This document shows, one piece after another, positions 24,356-35,663 of a stretch of DNA of 64,000 bases (the stretch's first letter is position 1; each line of letters starts with the position of its first letter). The stretch covers positions 9,217,746-9,281,745 of the forward strand of contig CM055098.1 of the NCBI GenBank assembly GCA_029204225.1, read 5' to 3'. The notes under the pieces were generated by a model. That model ran no database searches and was not told where the DNA came from. It saw only the letters and a list, made by a program, of their open reading frames with translations. This DNA comes from Diphasiastrum complanatum (Eukaryota > Streptophyta > Lycopodiopsida > Lycopodiales > Lycopodiaceae). A program made the translations under genes and the position numbers.

Positions 24356-25145
24356 TGTTAAGGGGTTCAAGGTCCAATACTCCTAAACTAATGAAAACAA
24401 CAGGATTCTGCATGATAAGAATCTAATTTTGTACAATCAATTGCAAAAGAGTACATCATTGAGGAGTTCAAAGTGTTTTTGATCAATTTTTCTTTGCTTT
24501 TGGATCTTTGTACGTAGGCCTTTATTACAATCAAAGTTCTCGCCAATTTCATTACTATACTATATTGGCGATTTTTTTGATTACTGGAAATAGGTCTAGA
24601 CTAGATCTCTATAAGAACCGCCGATTCCTATATCAGGTTCTCAATATATACTAGTTTTATAAAAATTAATAAAAAAATCATTTCGAATATTATTATTGAA
24701 TTCTATGTTAAAATTCGATCACATTTATCAAAAGACATGTGGAAGCCACGTAAAAAAAGTGTAAGTGCACAAAATTTGAGCATTCCTCCACTTATCAATT
24801 ACTCTTCAAAATCTCACACTCTTCAATGCCCATGATATTTCAATTGTGCAAAAAAAAAAAAAACACTTCACACCTAAACAACTCTAATAAATAAACACTC
24901 TAAAAATATGACTTGTATAAAAGCCACTGAAAAAAGTCTTGTTGTACAATGTCTTAAGTTTAAACATTCCGCTTATCAACTAACTACCCATCAACAAAAA
25001 TGATAGCCTTGAAAAAAGTCTTGTTACAATATTGTCTATCTTAACATCCTCTTACTCATCCTACTCATAAATAAATAGTCACTTGCTAAAAGCCCTTAAT
25101 GAATGTTAGGTTCTGTAGGGTGAATTGATACTCGAGTTATACCTT
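24356..25145. other. Intergenic, nothing recognised
   Basis: AT-rich sequence without a reading frame, RNA gene or repeat that I can name. Confidence 0.5.
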
Positions 25146-25350
25146 CGGACCGGTTTTCAACCTCAATCCAAGGCTCAAAGGGATCCGGCGGTTCTCAACC
25201 GTGGCCGGGTTCTTACAAAAGAGCATAACCGCCGGTTCTACCCATAAGCCGGTTCTTGAGAAATAGTGTACCTGCCGGTTAGGGTCTTTAGAACCGGGTT
25301 CATAAGCGGGTTGAGAACCGAAAAAAAAAATCAATACCCGGCCAACACTG
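25146..25350. repeat. Cluster of CCGGTTCT-type short repeats
   Basis: The words CCGGTT, GGTTCT and AACCG recur in both orientations about a dozen times within 200 bp (for example GCCGGTTCTTGAG and GAACCGGGTTC). This is much more GC-rich than the flanks. The origin is not recognised. Confidence 0.6.
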
Positions 25351-25659
25351 GTTTGGACATATGTAAATGGATCCCTTGGAAAATTACAATTTTGCAAATT
25401 CACTACTTTTGAAAAAAGTCAAATTTTAGAATTTTGGGTAGTTGGATGCCCAAGAATAGTGGTTGGATGCCAAATACGTCGATGTTTGGACACTTATGAC
25501 ATCCTTTAACTAGATGAGTACAATTTAGCAGATAAAAAATTGTGTCGTTCAGTGCACACTGTGTTTTTTTGACAAGGCTTGGGAATATAACGGCCGACAA
25601 TCTTTGAAAATTGTGTGATTTTAGAATGCAACAATTTTGAGTTGATTTTAGCATTTATT

Positions 25660-27640
25660 GGAGACCTCGGAACAGACCACGGAATATTGAATCTAATTTA
25701 GTCAGGGCCTCGGAACAGCCCTCGGATTGAAGCTAATAGGAGGCGTATATCGAGGCTCAGATATATTCTTGCAAATTTCGAAAAGACTAACCATTGTCGC
25801 GGCATTTTCGAAGAGGGAAGAGGAGTGGGTGGTGGTATCAAGGGACGTACCTGCCACCTTTGTCCTCTCTCTTGTTTGTTGATCCTTCCTCACCCTCTTT
25901 ATCCTCCTCACTCTCCTTATTCTCCTCACATTTAAATGCTCCTCTTGCTCTTGCTTCTCTTGTTATTGCTATTTCCTCCTCTTGCATTTTGTTTGTTCCT
26001 CTTGCTCTTCCTCTTTGCTTACTCCTTGCAAAATCGATTGTGGTGAGCTCAAGAAAAAAGAAAAAGTGCAAGATGAAGGTTTTTTTTATTGTTGGATGCA
26101 AGGTAATCTCTTTCGCTATCTCTTTTCCTCACTCTCTCGTTCTCTTACATCATAGTATCCATCTCAATGTGATTGCAGTTTGGTTTTATTGACACCACGT
26201 TTTCTATGTAGGTTTATTTTGAGACAAAGGAGTCGGCGGATACACAAGAGTTTCAAAGGTAGCAGATAGGTCAGAACGGTCATCGAAATAGGTGGATCTA
26301 AGGGATTTGCTATTCCGATGGCTTATTTTTTATTTATCAGATGCTTTAGGGTGCTGTAGATCCAGGTGAGGGTGCTGTAGATCCATAGTTGAGAGTGTTG
26401 TAGATCCAGACTTCCAAAGGGTCAGAATGCCTATCGGAATATACGGATCTGTGGAATTTGTTAAATCAGCGCCTATTCTGATGGTTGTTCCAATGCCAAA
26501 TCCTCAACTGGCCATCTAGTTTCTTGGTGCATATACAGGATTCCATATGGATCTTTGTTGTTCTTTGTGTAAAGTTAATTTGTTACAATTATTTTTTGTG
26601 GTAATAAACTTAAACAAACTACAATACTGGTTTTTGTTTTGCAGGTTTTATTATTGGTTATTGGGCCGATCATCATCATTGCATTTGAGGCACAAATTCT
26701 ATAGTAGATCCCAGAGGTACTTGTAGGGTCGGAATGGAGGTTGAAATAGACCATGCTGGTTTTAACATTATACCAGTGTCTATTCCGAGGGTTGTTCCAA
26801 CCTCCCCTTACATGTTTTTTTGAGCTTTCCAATGATAGAAATGTGAATTTTATGATACATTTGTGAAGCTTAGTTGTTTTTTTGAGCAGAATCTTCAATT
26901 GTGATGACTAGTTCTATGATTTATCCATGAGGCAATAGTTTTATGGGTTTTTGTTATGAAATTGTTTTGCAGGTTTGTATGCCGATTTTTTGGCTCTAAC
27001 ACCATCCAAGCAACTGACTAACACAACTAGTAGCAGTTCTAGGTACTTGTACAGTTTTGTAGCAGTTTGTCTCCTAGTTTTTGTTGTAGATCCACATTTT
27101 GTAGTGTAGGACTACATTCAATTTTATTTACATTAGGATTTATGAAAATAGACCTACACATTTTAGAAACAAATCTGTACATTTTTTTATTTATCTGTTG
27201 ATAATGGGTACATCTATCAACTAAGGTGGGAATCAGTTGAGGTCGGAACAGACCTCGAAATATGTGGATCTTTTTAAGGTAGTATACCATCTCTTATTCC
27301 GACATACATTTTGACAATTTATAAACAAATTATATGCTAGATTGTTACCAACTCATAAATGCTAGATTATATATCTCTGCTCATAAATTTTTACATAAAT
27401 GTTTATCTCCTATTTTTTGTTGTAGATGCACGTTTTGTAGTGTAGGAATACATTCAACTTTATTTTATATTAGGATTTATAAAAATATATTTACACATTT
27501 TAAAAACAAATCTCTACATTTATTGATGAATCTGTTGATAATGGGTGGGAATCAATGGAGGTCGGAATAGACCTCGGAATATGTGAATCTGTTTAAGGCA
27601 GTATACCATCTCTTATTCCGAGGTCTGTTCCGACATCTGC
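25660..27640. repeat. Family of small foldback units containing GACCTCGGAATA
   Basis: Related units occur near 25660-25735, 26268-26325, 26428-26500, 26728-26810, 27238-27304 and 27555-27637. The best one has GTCGGAATAGACCTCGGAATA on one side and its inverse TATTCCGAGGTCTGTTCCGAC on the other, separated by about 40 nt. The last two units lie in a longer direct duplication: 27070-27304 and 27405-27637 are diverged copies. No protein is encoded. Confidence 0.75.
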
Positions 27641-28142
27641 TCTTACATTTTTACTTCTCAAAAATAAATCTCTGGTAAACATTGGCACTTTGTGCCTGAA
27701 CAATGCTAGATTATTACCATCTCAACTAATATATCAAGATTACAAAATTTTCGCCCCAGTTGATACATCAAAATGAACAAAATGTGACTCAACACTACTA
27801 TATTTTTTAGATTCTTTCACCACATTGAGGCCTTCATGCTGCCTTCTTGATTACATTTGTCCTTGAAATGACGACACTTCTTAACAAATGTTTTTATGAA
27901 CCCACTAGGGAACTCCATAGTTGGCCTAAGAAAACAAATGATCCCCACTCTCAACAATTACGTTTGTCCTTCAAGTACAGTAATCGACCACAATTATTTA
28001 AGATTAGAGCCTTGATAGTCTTGTTAAGTTGGTTTCTCAACATATATTTGAGTAGGTTTCAAAACATAAGTTTGAATCGAGTTATACAAAAGTAGTAGTA
28101 TACTTGGCTTTTTAAAAGATACATACAAGTTGAGTCCAACAA
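27641..28142. other. Intergenic, nothing recognised
   Basis: No supported coding frame or repeat was found between the foldback cluster and the 3' LTR of element D. Confidence 0.5.
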
Positions 28143-29105
28143 ATAATTAGTCGTGAAGAACTACAGAAACACATACATTCTGAGACAAAGCTGAATGGAA
28201 TGAAAATTGGTATTGATTCAGTATGAAAACGAAACAAAAGTATCGAAGTCGCGTACTCTATGCTATCTCTGAGCGGCTAAGATGAAAGTCTGAATTAAGC
28301 GCAATGCTGTAAGCAGTAGCACAATAGCAATATCTAGAAACAACTCTAAGAAGTGAGCTGGAATGCTCCAGAGTGTTCAAGCTCACAAGCTTGAGAGAGA
28401 GAAAGAGAGCTAACTATTCAAATGCTTCTTCATAACTTGAAAACTGTATGAATATGAATAGCTTTATATATACTAAGATATTAGGTCATCAATTGCGATG
28501 CCAGTTGGCTGGTATCCGCTGGCATCCATCTGGTTCCTAGTCATTGATTGTTATAAGCAGTGAAATTGGCCGTAAACGTTCTGTCTGCATGAATGAACTA
28601 AATTGTCACTTCTACAAGAATGAATTAAAACAGCCACAGGCAACACTGTCGCAAAGGGCAACATTTATCAAGATATTGCAAAAAATGCGATAGTGCCTTA
28701 AAAATTGATTAGGATTGCTCTACACTTTGCTCGAGTCATTTCCTTAACTTTTGAGGCTCTTTGGAGAAAGCAAAAAGTGCAACATTTTGTCAAGTGAAAA
28801 ATGTGACTCTGCATATTTGCCTAACAGGCCAAAATTGCAAAAAGCAACACTGCATTTTTATACGAGATTTCTGACAAGCGACAGCTTCACAAAAAGTGAA
28901 AAACCAAAGCGACACTAAGATAAAACTCTGTGTATTTCTTGATAGGTGAGAAAGCCGAAGTGAGAGAAAAAATGAAATGCGACACTGTGGTAAAACTCCG
29001 TGTAATTCTGCAGATTTTATAAAAACACTTGTAAAATTGCAGACTGTCTGAAGACACGGAAAAATCCGCAGAACTGGATAAACAATGGATGAAGATTAAA
29101 ATCGA

Positions 29106-31147
29106 TTAGTCAATTGGTAAGAAGGAGAATAATCCAACACTCCCTATTAATCTGAATCCTTCCTTGACCTTCAAGCTTAGTTCTACACAAAATCTTCTGT
29201 GTGTATCCAAATTTAATGCTTTGGTAAAAATATGTGCTGTTATATCTTGCGTTCTACAGTACTGCAATCTGACCTCTTCGTTGAGAACTTTGCTTCTGAC
29301 GAAATGATACTTCAGTTTAATGTGCTTATTCTTGGAATGAAATCTAGGGTTGGTTGATAAAGCAATGGCACTTTGATTATCATAAAATAATGTTGTCAGA
29401 GCATATTGATTCAAACCGATATCTGAGAGTAAGTTCCTCAACCAAATTGCTTTCTTTGTAGCTTGAGAGGCTGCGATATACTCTGATTCAGTGGAAGATA
29501 GAGCTATTGAAGATTGCTTGCGACTGTTCCAAGAAATTGGACCATTGTTGAGGAAGAATGTAAATTCGGAAGTAGATTTACAAGTGTTTACATCTCCTGC
29601 CCAACTCGCATCCATGTAACCACTAAGGAAATTGAGTTTGTCGTTGCCGACTGTTCCATAACAAATGCAAAAGTCCATAGTAGCTCGAAGATATCTAATG
29701 ACTCTGATAAGAGCCTTCCAATGTGTTACACCAGGATTAGTCAGAAACTGACCGAGGGAGTTGACTGCAAAAAGCAATGTCTGGCCTGGTACAGATCATG
29801 GCGTACATAAGAGATCCTATAATAGAATGGTAAAGATACTCACACATCTGCTGCTTCTCGTGAATTGTTTGGGGACACTGGTCCTTTGACAATTTAAGTC
29901 CTGGTTCCATTGGCGAAAGAGCTACTTTGTAATTGATAAGATTATATCTGACTAAAATGCTGTAGATGTACCTTTGTTGTGTGATGTAGACCAACTTCTA
30001 TTTTATGTCGCTGTGGATTTGTATACCAAGGCAAAAATTCGCCCAGATCGATCATGTCGAATTCGGAAGATAGCATTGTCTTAGATTCTTTTATCAAATC
30101 GATATTGTTGCTGAAAAACAATGTATCATCCACATATAAAGTGATAATGATAAAAGACTACTGCACTGCTTTGAAGTAAACGTTTGAATATGAAGCGCTA
30201 GGTGTGTAGCCGTGATTAATAAGAAAAGTATTGATCCTTTGAAACCATGCTTGAGCAGATTGCTTCAAGCCATAAAGTGCCTTATGGAGTTTGCACACAT
30301 GATTGTGTTTACCCTCGATAATATAACCTTCGGGTTGCACCATGTAAATGTCTTCTTCGATAACTCCATTGAGATATGTTGTCTTAATGTATTTCCAAAT
30401 CTGCTGCTGCGGCAAATGATAGCAAAAGTTGAACAGAAGAATGCTTGACTACTGGACTGAAAGTTTTAGTGTAATCGACGTTGTATACTTGAGAAAATCC
30501 TCTGGCAACAAGTCGTGCCTTTCTTCTGTTGATGCTTCCATCTGCATTATACTTGACTTTGAAAATCCATTTGCAATCAACTACATTTCTGCTAGCAGGT
30601 AATTCAACAATTGTCCATGTCTGGTTCTTAATAAGAGATGAATACTCTTTATCCATAGCTTCTTTCCAAAGATCAAAATCAGGCTGACTGAGTGCCTCTT
30701 TGACATCAAACATCGGTTCCTGAACAAGGTAGGTTGCAGACTCGTCAATATACCGATTGGGTGGTCCGTTGGTTCTTGAAGATCTTATGGGTAATAGAGG
30801 AAGTTGATCGTTTCTATCATATTGTAGTTGCTGAACTGCAACATCAACATCTTCTGACCCGCCGTTGATTTGTCGTTCATCGGAAGTAGAAGAGGTTGGA
30901 CCTTCAATGGAATAGTCACCTGCGAAACTGGAAAGTTCAGAGCATCAGGAAAATCTGACAGGTCGGCTACATGAGAACTGCCCTTTCCTTTGAGGTCTTG
31001 AAACTGATCTTCTATGAAGATGACATCCCGACTAGTGAATATCTTCGACTCGATGGGATCAAACAACTTGTAGGCTTGAGTTGAAGTAGTGTAGCTGATG
31101 AAAACACATTTGATACTCTGGAAGTTGAGATCACGAGGTATCTGCAC
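29106..31147 (-). pseudogene. Element D linker, reverse transcriptase and RNase H, broken
   Basis: From right to left: the integrase-RT linker with KLFDPIESKIFTSRDVIF (31147-30785); RT start NQTWTIVELPASRNVVDCKW and ARLVARGFSQVYNVDYTKTF (30713-30384); LYGLKQSAQAWFQRINTF (30415-30158). Palm and thumb follow, with IGSLMYAMICTRPDIAF (29994-29737). RNase H comes last, with GYMDASWAGDVNTCKST, SSIALSSTESEYIAA and YDNQSAIALSTNPRFHSKNKHI (29777-29106). The YVDD box lies near 30130 at a frame junction. Confidence 0.9.
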
Positions 31148-31159
31148 AAACGCAGTACA

Positions 31160-31899
31160 TCCAAAAACTCATAATCTTGATAAAGAAGGTTTGGTACCTG
31201 TCCAAACTTCGAATGGTGTTTTGTTTGAGAGGCCTTTACTAGGACATCTGTTCATTCAACTAAGGTTCCGTTCTTTCTCTCAACAAGACCATTTGACTGA
31301 GGTGAATAGGAGGTAATATATTGTTGCTCAATGTCGTTGTTGAGGTAGTACTCTTTGAATATGTTGGAGATGTATTCTCCCCCATTATCTGACCTCAACA
31401 CTTTGATTCATTTGCCAGTTTGATTCTCAGCATGCTCTTTGAATTGTCTAAATTTTATGAAAGCCTTTGACTTCTGTTTAATAAAATAAACAATTGTCCT
31501 TTTGGAAAATTCTTCAATAAAGGTAATAAAATACTTTGCATCTAACAATGAAGGAGTTTGTATCGGTCCACATATATCTGTGTGAACAACATCTAACAAT
31601 GAAAGAGTTTGTATCGGTCCACATATATCTGTGTGAACAACATCTAGCAGACCTTTTATCGCATGCATATCGTTTGATCTAAAAGAAATCCTAGTCTGCT
31701 TTCCAAAAATGCAGTTATGATAGACAGGGAGAACAACCTTACTAGAAGGATAGTCGAGATCAAAAACTATGGATTGTCTGGACATGTTCAAAATAGATGC
31801 ATGATTCACGTGTCCTAAGCGATGATGCCATAATAATGCTTTATTGACTAAAACAGAGGTTTTCAAGACTTGACTAGACTCAGAATAATAGTGTGCCAA
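31160..31899 (-). pseudogene. Element D integrase with a 17-residue tandem duplication
   Basis: The pre-integrase motif LLWHHRLGHVNHASIL is followed by a CHNCIFGKQTR-like segment and the first catalytic Asp in VVHTDICGPIQT. A 51-bp unit is present twice in tandem and in frame (31539-31589 and 31590-31640), so the catalytic-Asp segment LLDVVHTDICGPIQT is encoded twice. The frame stops at 31408, before the second Asp (the LRSDNGGEY-type motif reads across 31395-31370). Confidence 0.85.
31539..31640. repeat. 51-bp tandem duplication within integrase
   Basis: Copies 31539-31589 and 31590-31640 differ at one base by eye and keep the reading frame. Confidence 0.92.
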
Positions 31900-32081
31900 T
31901 CTATATAAGTAGCTCTGCCTCTTGCCGAGTGCAAGGATATTATTACTCCTATCAATAATTTTGTATTGATCAGATTCGAATTCTACCTTTTGAACTAAAT
32001 CTGTAATTCTACTTATTGATAACCGATTTGTGAGAATTTAGGAACATATAAGACTTTTGATAGTCATTTGAATTGATCGTG

Positions 32082-33123
32082 CTAGAATTGCAATCTTATA
32101 GTACCTTCACCTTCAATAATGTGAGTACTATTGTCACCAAGATGAACAAATTTCTTTGTGCTGTAAGGCATGTAGGAGTTGAAGATCTCACATTGATTGG
32201 TCATATGTTGAGTTATTCCAGAATTCAGAAACCATGAATCATCCAAAAACACACTTTGATCTTTGACCATAAATGCGCCTTCGTCCACTTCGATCTGGGG
32301 AGATGATAAGACTGTGTTTGCTTGTTGATTAGGTTGCTTGGCTGTGTTTTTTACTTGGAGAATTCGGCAATCCTTGATCTCATGGTTATTCCTCTTGCAA
32401 TACATGCAAAACATCTTCTTCTTTGACTGTGGATTCGATGATTGTTCTTGACTTTGAGTCAGCTTCTGATTCGTTGCAGCTTTCTTGGAGCTTTTCTGCT
32501 TCTATCGCTTAGAGCCTTTGTTAACATATAGAGTTTGAGAGGAGGAAGTCGACGAAGTGTCTTGACTTCTTCTATTATCTTTTTGCAGCAACATAGTAAT
32601 AATTCTAGTAAGAGTTAAGTCTGAGTGTGTCGATATGATCATCACCCAGTTCTCATATGTAGAGGGCAAGCTTGAAAGCAATGTCATAATTGCATCTTGA
32701 TCGTCTATGACTAATCCAATAGCGGCCACTGTTGCAAGAGATTCTTAAACTGGCTAATGTGATTATGAAAAGAACCACTAGCAGACATCTTGAATGTGAA
32801 GAATTTCTTTCGTAGATGTAACTTGGTAGTTACACCCCTCACGTCATATAGTGAGTTCAAGATGTCCCAAAACGCCTTTTGACGTTTTAACTTCAGCTAT
32901 GTGTCCTATCTGTGTATCTGATATATTGAGGATAATAAGCGTGAAAGCTTTACCGTCCTTCGATTTCCACTTTGAGTCGTCGTCTTCAGGTTTAACTTTC
33001 GTACCTGTAACAACATCCCATAATTTGTTGGCGATTAGCAAGGTCTTTATATTAAATTTTCACAAATGATAATTGGATCCATTCAGCTTGTTTGCGATGA
33101 GACCGACTTTACTTTGAGAATCC
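32082..33123 (-). pseudogene. Element D gag and protease, broken
   Basis: Gag begins MDSQSK near 33123 and includes ANKLWDVVTG, MTLLSSLPSTYENWVMIIST (32700-32640) and the zinc knuckle CMYCKRNNHEIKDC (32405-32364). The protease site reads SWFLNSGITQHMT: the catalytic Asp of the usual DSGAT is Asn here. Several stops and frame changes occur, for example near 33060, 32840 and 32500. Confidence 0.85.
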
Positions 33124-33266
33124 ATCTGGAACTTAGTCTGTCGATTGTATCGATGACGCTAAGATGTAGTAATCCCAACAATAGGAAACCAATTCTCTGA
33201 TACTGAAAAGGTTGGAAAGAATTGAAGAGTTTGATATCGCAAAAGATATCAAGTATTAGAGATTTT

Positions 33267-33278
33267 GCTCTGATACCA
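33267..33278 (-). other. Primer-binding site of copia D
   Basis: The minus strand reads TGGTATCAGAGC next to the LTR end ATATCTTCA. Confidence 0.92.
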
Positions 33279-34554
33279 TGAAGATATCAAATAAAAAACT
33301 AGTGAAATAGCTCTGATTCCATGTCGAAAATACGTTAGATAATCGTAGCGAAAACTTCCTACTTCCAATGCATGACTACGCCTATAAAAAATTGAACAAA
33401 ACAATAGTGATGGGAATCACGTCCAATCTTTAGCAACTAACTTTGAAATCGCTAAATACTAAGTGACTACGTAGCCAAACAGTAATGCATTGAATTATCA
33501 GACAAATAATTTGTCGCGAAAAGTGAATCGCTAGACAAAGAATTAGTCGCGAAGAACTACAGAAATGCATATATTCTGAGACGAAGCTGAACACAATAAA
33601 AATTGGTATTGATTCAGTATGAACACAAAACAGAAGTAAATGAGTACAATAAGTTGCGGATCGAAGTCTCATACTCTATGTTATCTCTGAGCGGCTAAGA
33701 TGAAAGTCTGAATTAAGCGCAATGTTGATAAGCAGTAGCGCAATAGCAATCTCTAAAAACAACTCTAAGAAGTGAGCTAGAATGCTCAAGAGTATTCAAG
33801 CTTGCAGGCTTAAGAGAGAGAGAGCTAACTATTCAAATACTTCTCCATAACTTGAAAACTGTATGAATATGAACAACTATATATATACTAAGAAATTAGG
33901 TCATCAATTGTGATTGCCAGTTGGCTGGTATCCGTTGGCATCCATCTGGTTCCTAGTCATTGATTGCTGATAAGCGGTGAAATTGGCTGTAAACGTTCTA
34001 TCTGCATTAATGAACCAAACTGTCACTTCTGCAAAAATGAACTAAAATAGCCACAGGCGACACTGTCGCAAAGGGCGACAATATCGAGATTTTGCGAAAA
34101 ACACGACAGTGCCTTAAAAACTGATTTAGGGTTGCCCTACACTTTGCCAGAGTCATTTTCTTAGCTTTTGAGACTCTTTGGAGAAAGCAAAAAGTGCGAC
34201 ATTTTGTCAAGTGAAAAATGTGACTCTGTATATTTGCTCGCAAATCCTGACAGACAAAAAATGAGAAAAGCGACACTACCTTTTTACACAAGATTCCTGA
34301 CAGGCGACAGCTTTGCAAAAAGTGAGAAACCGAAGTGACACTAAGGTAAAACTCCGTGTATTTCCTGACAGGTGAGAAAGCCGAAGTGAGAGGAAAAATG
34401 AAATGCGACACTGTGGTAAAACTCCGTGTAATTCTGCAAATTGTGTAAAAACACTTGTAAAACTATAGACACGGGAAAATCCACAGAATTGGATAAACAA
34501 GGGATGAAGATTAAAATCGATTAGTTGATTGGTAAGAAGGAGAATAATCCAACA

Positions 34555-34977
34555 ACGTACACCCCACAACATCAGTATTCTCCCTTTGGTGGGGCATCTT
34601 CGATACTTGAGGCCACCCCCGTAGACACTTCGAGGGCCACGTCTCTCATACCGGAGGCCACCCCCGTAGACACTACCATGGCCACATCGCCACCAGCTAC
34701 CATCCCGTCGTCGTATGACATAGACAGGGATGGTCACATCATTGAGGACGTTCGTGGTAAGAGGGTCATCTCGCGCATGAGGGAGCTCATGTTTCTACAC
34801 AGTTTGCAAAAGTACATAGAAATCGCTCACAGGTGGATTCCAAGACGGATGCCAGCTCACTATGGCCAACTGGACATTATGATCTACGACCTAATCAGTC
34901 CTATTGGACCCCCGTTTTTGCTTAGTATAATAACTGATCATACGACTATTATGTCATTCATTCATGCAATGCATTGA
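34555..34977 (+). other. Coding-like island between two opposed copia elements
   Basis: The stretch between the edge of the element D LTR (34554) and the truncated LTR of element E (about 34980) is open in one plus frame and less AT-rich than its flanks. It has a 15-residue repeat (EATPVDTSRATSLIP, then EATPVDTTMATS). It continues with SYDIDRDGHIIEDVRGKRV and a basic, aromatic segment, HSLQKYIEIAHRWIPRRMP. I do not recognise it. It could be an exon or transposase fragment into which both elements inserted. The frame has no start of its own, since it opens within LTR sequence, and it ends at the next LTR. Confidence 0.4.
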
Positions 34978-35418
34978 AGTAGAATTTGTCTCAAGCTTTC
35001 AAGCTTGAACACTCTTGAGTATTCTAGCTCAGTTCTTTTAGAGTTTTGCTATTATAGCGCTTACTGCTTATCAACGGAAGTGCAAATCAGACAAAGTTCT
35101 CAGAGATAGCTTAAAGTATGCGGTTTCTATCCGCAATTGCCTTGTGCTCATCATTTTGCTGAATCAATCTATCCTTTATTGCATTCAGTATCATTCAGAA
35201 TCTCTGTGATCTCATATTGTCTGATGATTCAATTTTTCATTGTTTGGCTATGTAATTACTTTAGTTGCTAAAAGATTGAACATGACTCTTGTCATTATGT
35301 TTTGTTCAAAATTAATAGGCGTAGTCATGCACTAGGAAAGCAGGCTCATTCCGTTGCGCTTGATAAGTCGTTCACAAGCTTCAATTTGTCGTTATTGTGT
35401 AATCACCTCTTTCCAACA

Positions 35419-35430
35419 TGGTATCAGAGC
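35419..35430 (+). other. Primer-binding site of copia E
   Basis: TGGTATCAGAGC follows the LTR end CCAACA. Confidence 0.9.
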
Positions 35431-35663
35431 TATAATATATAATATCAGAGCATACCTTCATGATATCAGAACGATCTGTTATACTAGGGCTCTAATACTT
35501 GATATCTTTCGCGATTCAATATCATTTGATACTTTTCACAGTATCATATTCTTCAATTTATGGTATCAAATTTCAATATCAGATAGTTGATTTCCAATTG
35601 TAACGTAGCACCACAATATCTCTCTCTTAACGTCATCAATATATCGACAGACTAAAGTTCTAG

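Larger units (their letters stand above)
28143..34554 (-). mobile_element. Ty1/copia element D with two LTRs
   Basis: The right-hand 5' LTR is 33279-34554 (1,276 bp). On the minus strand it starts TGTTGGATTATTC and ends TGATATCTTCA next to the primer site TGGTATCAGAGC (33278-33267). The left-hand 3' LTR, about 28143-29139, starts the same way after the purine tract AATAGGGAG (29148-29140) and is truncated at its far end. The two LTRs differ at many positions by eye, so the insertion is not recent. The polyprotein between them is complete in domain order but broken in at least eight places. Element E at 35.0-39.4 kb is a plus-strand member of the same family. Confidence 0.9.

Noticed and set aside
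24075-24413. 112-codon minus frame full of Trp, Cys and Ser
   Set aside because: It comes from an ACCAAGACCACC-type low-complexity tract and a poly-G run. The composition is not that of a protein.
25794-26192. 132-codon plus frame with Leu/Ser-rich hydrophobic stretches
   Set aside because: It arises from CT-rich simple sequence. There is no conserved motif and no second-codon or splice evidence.
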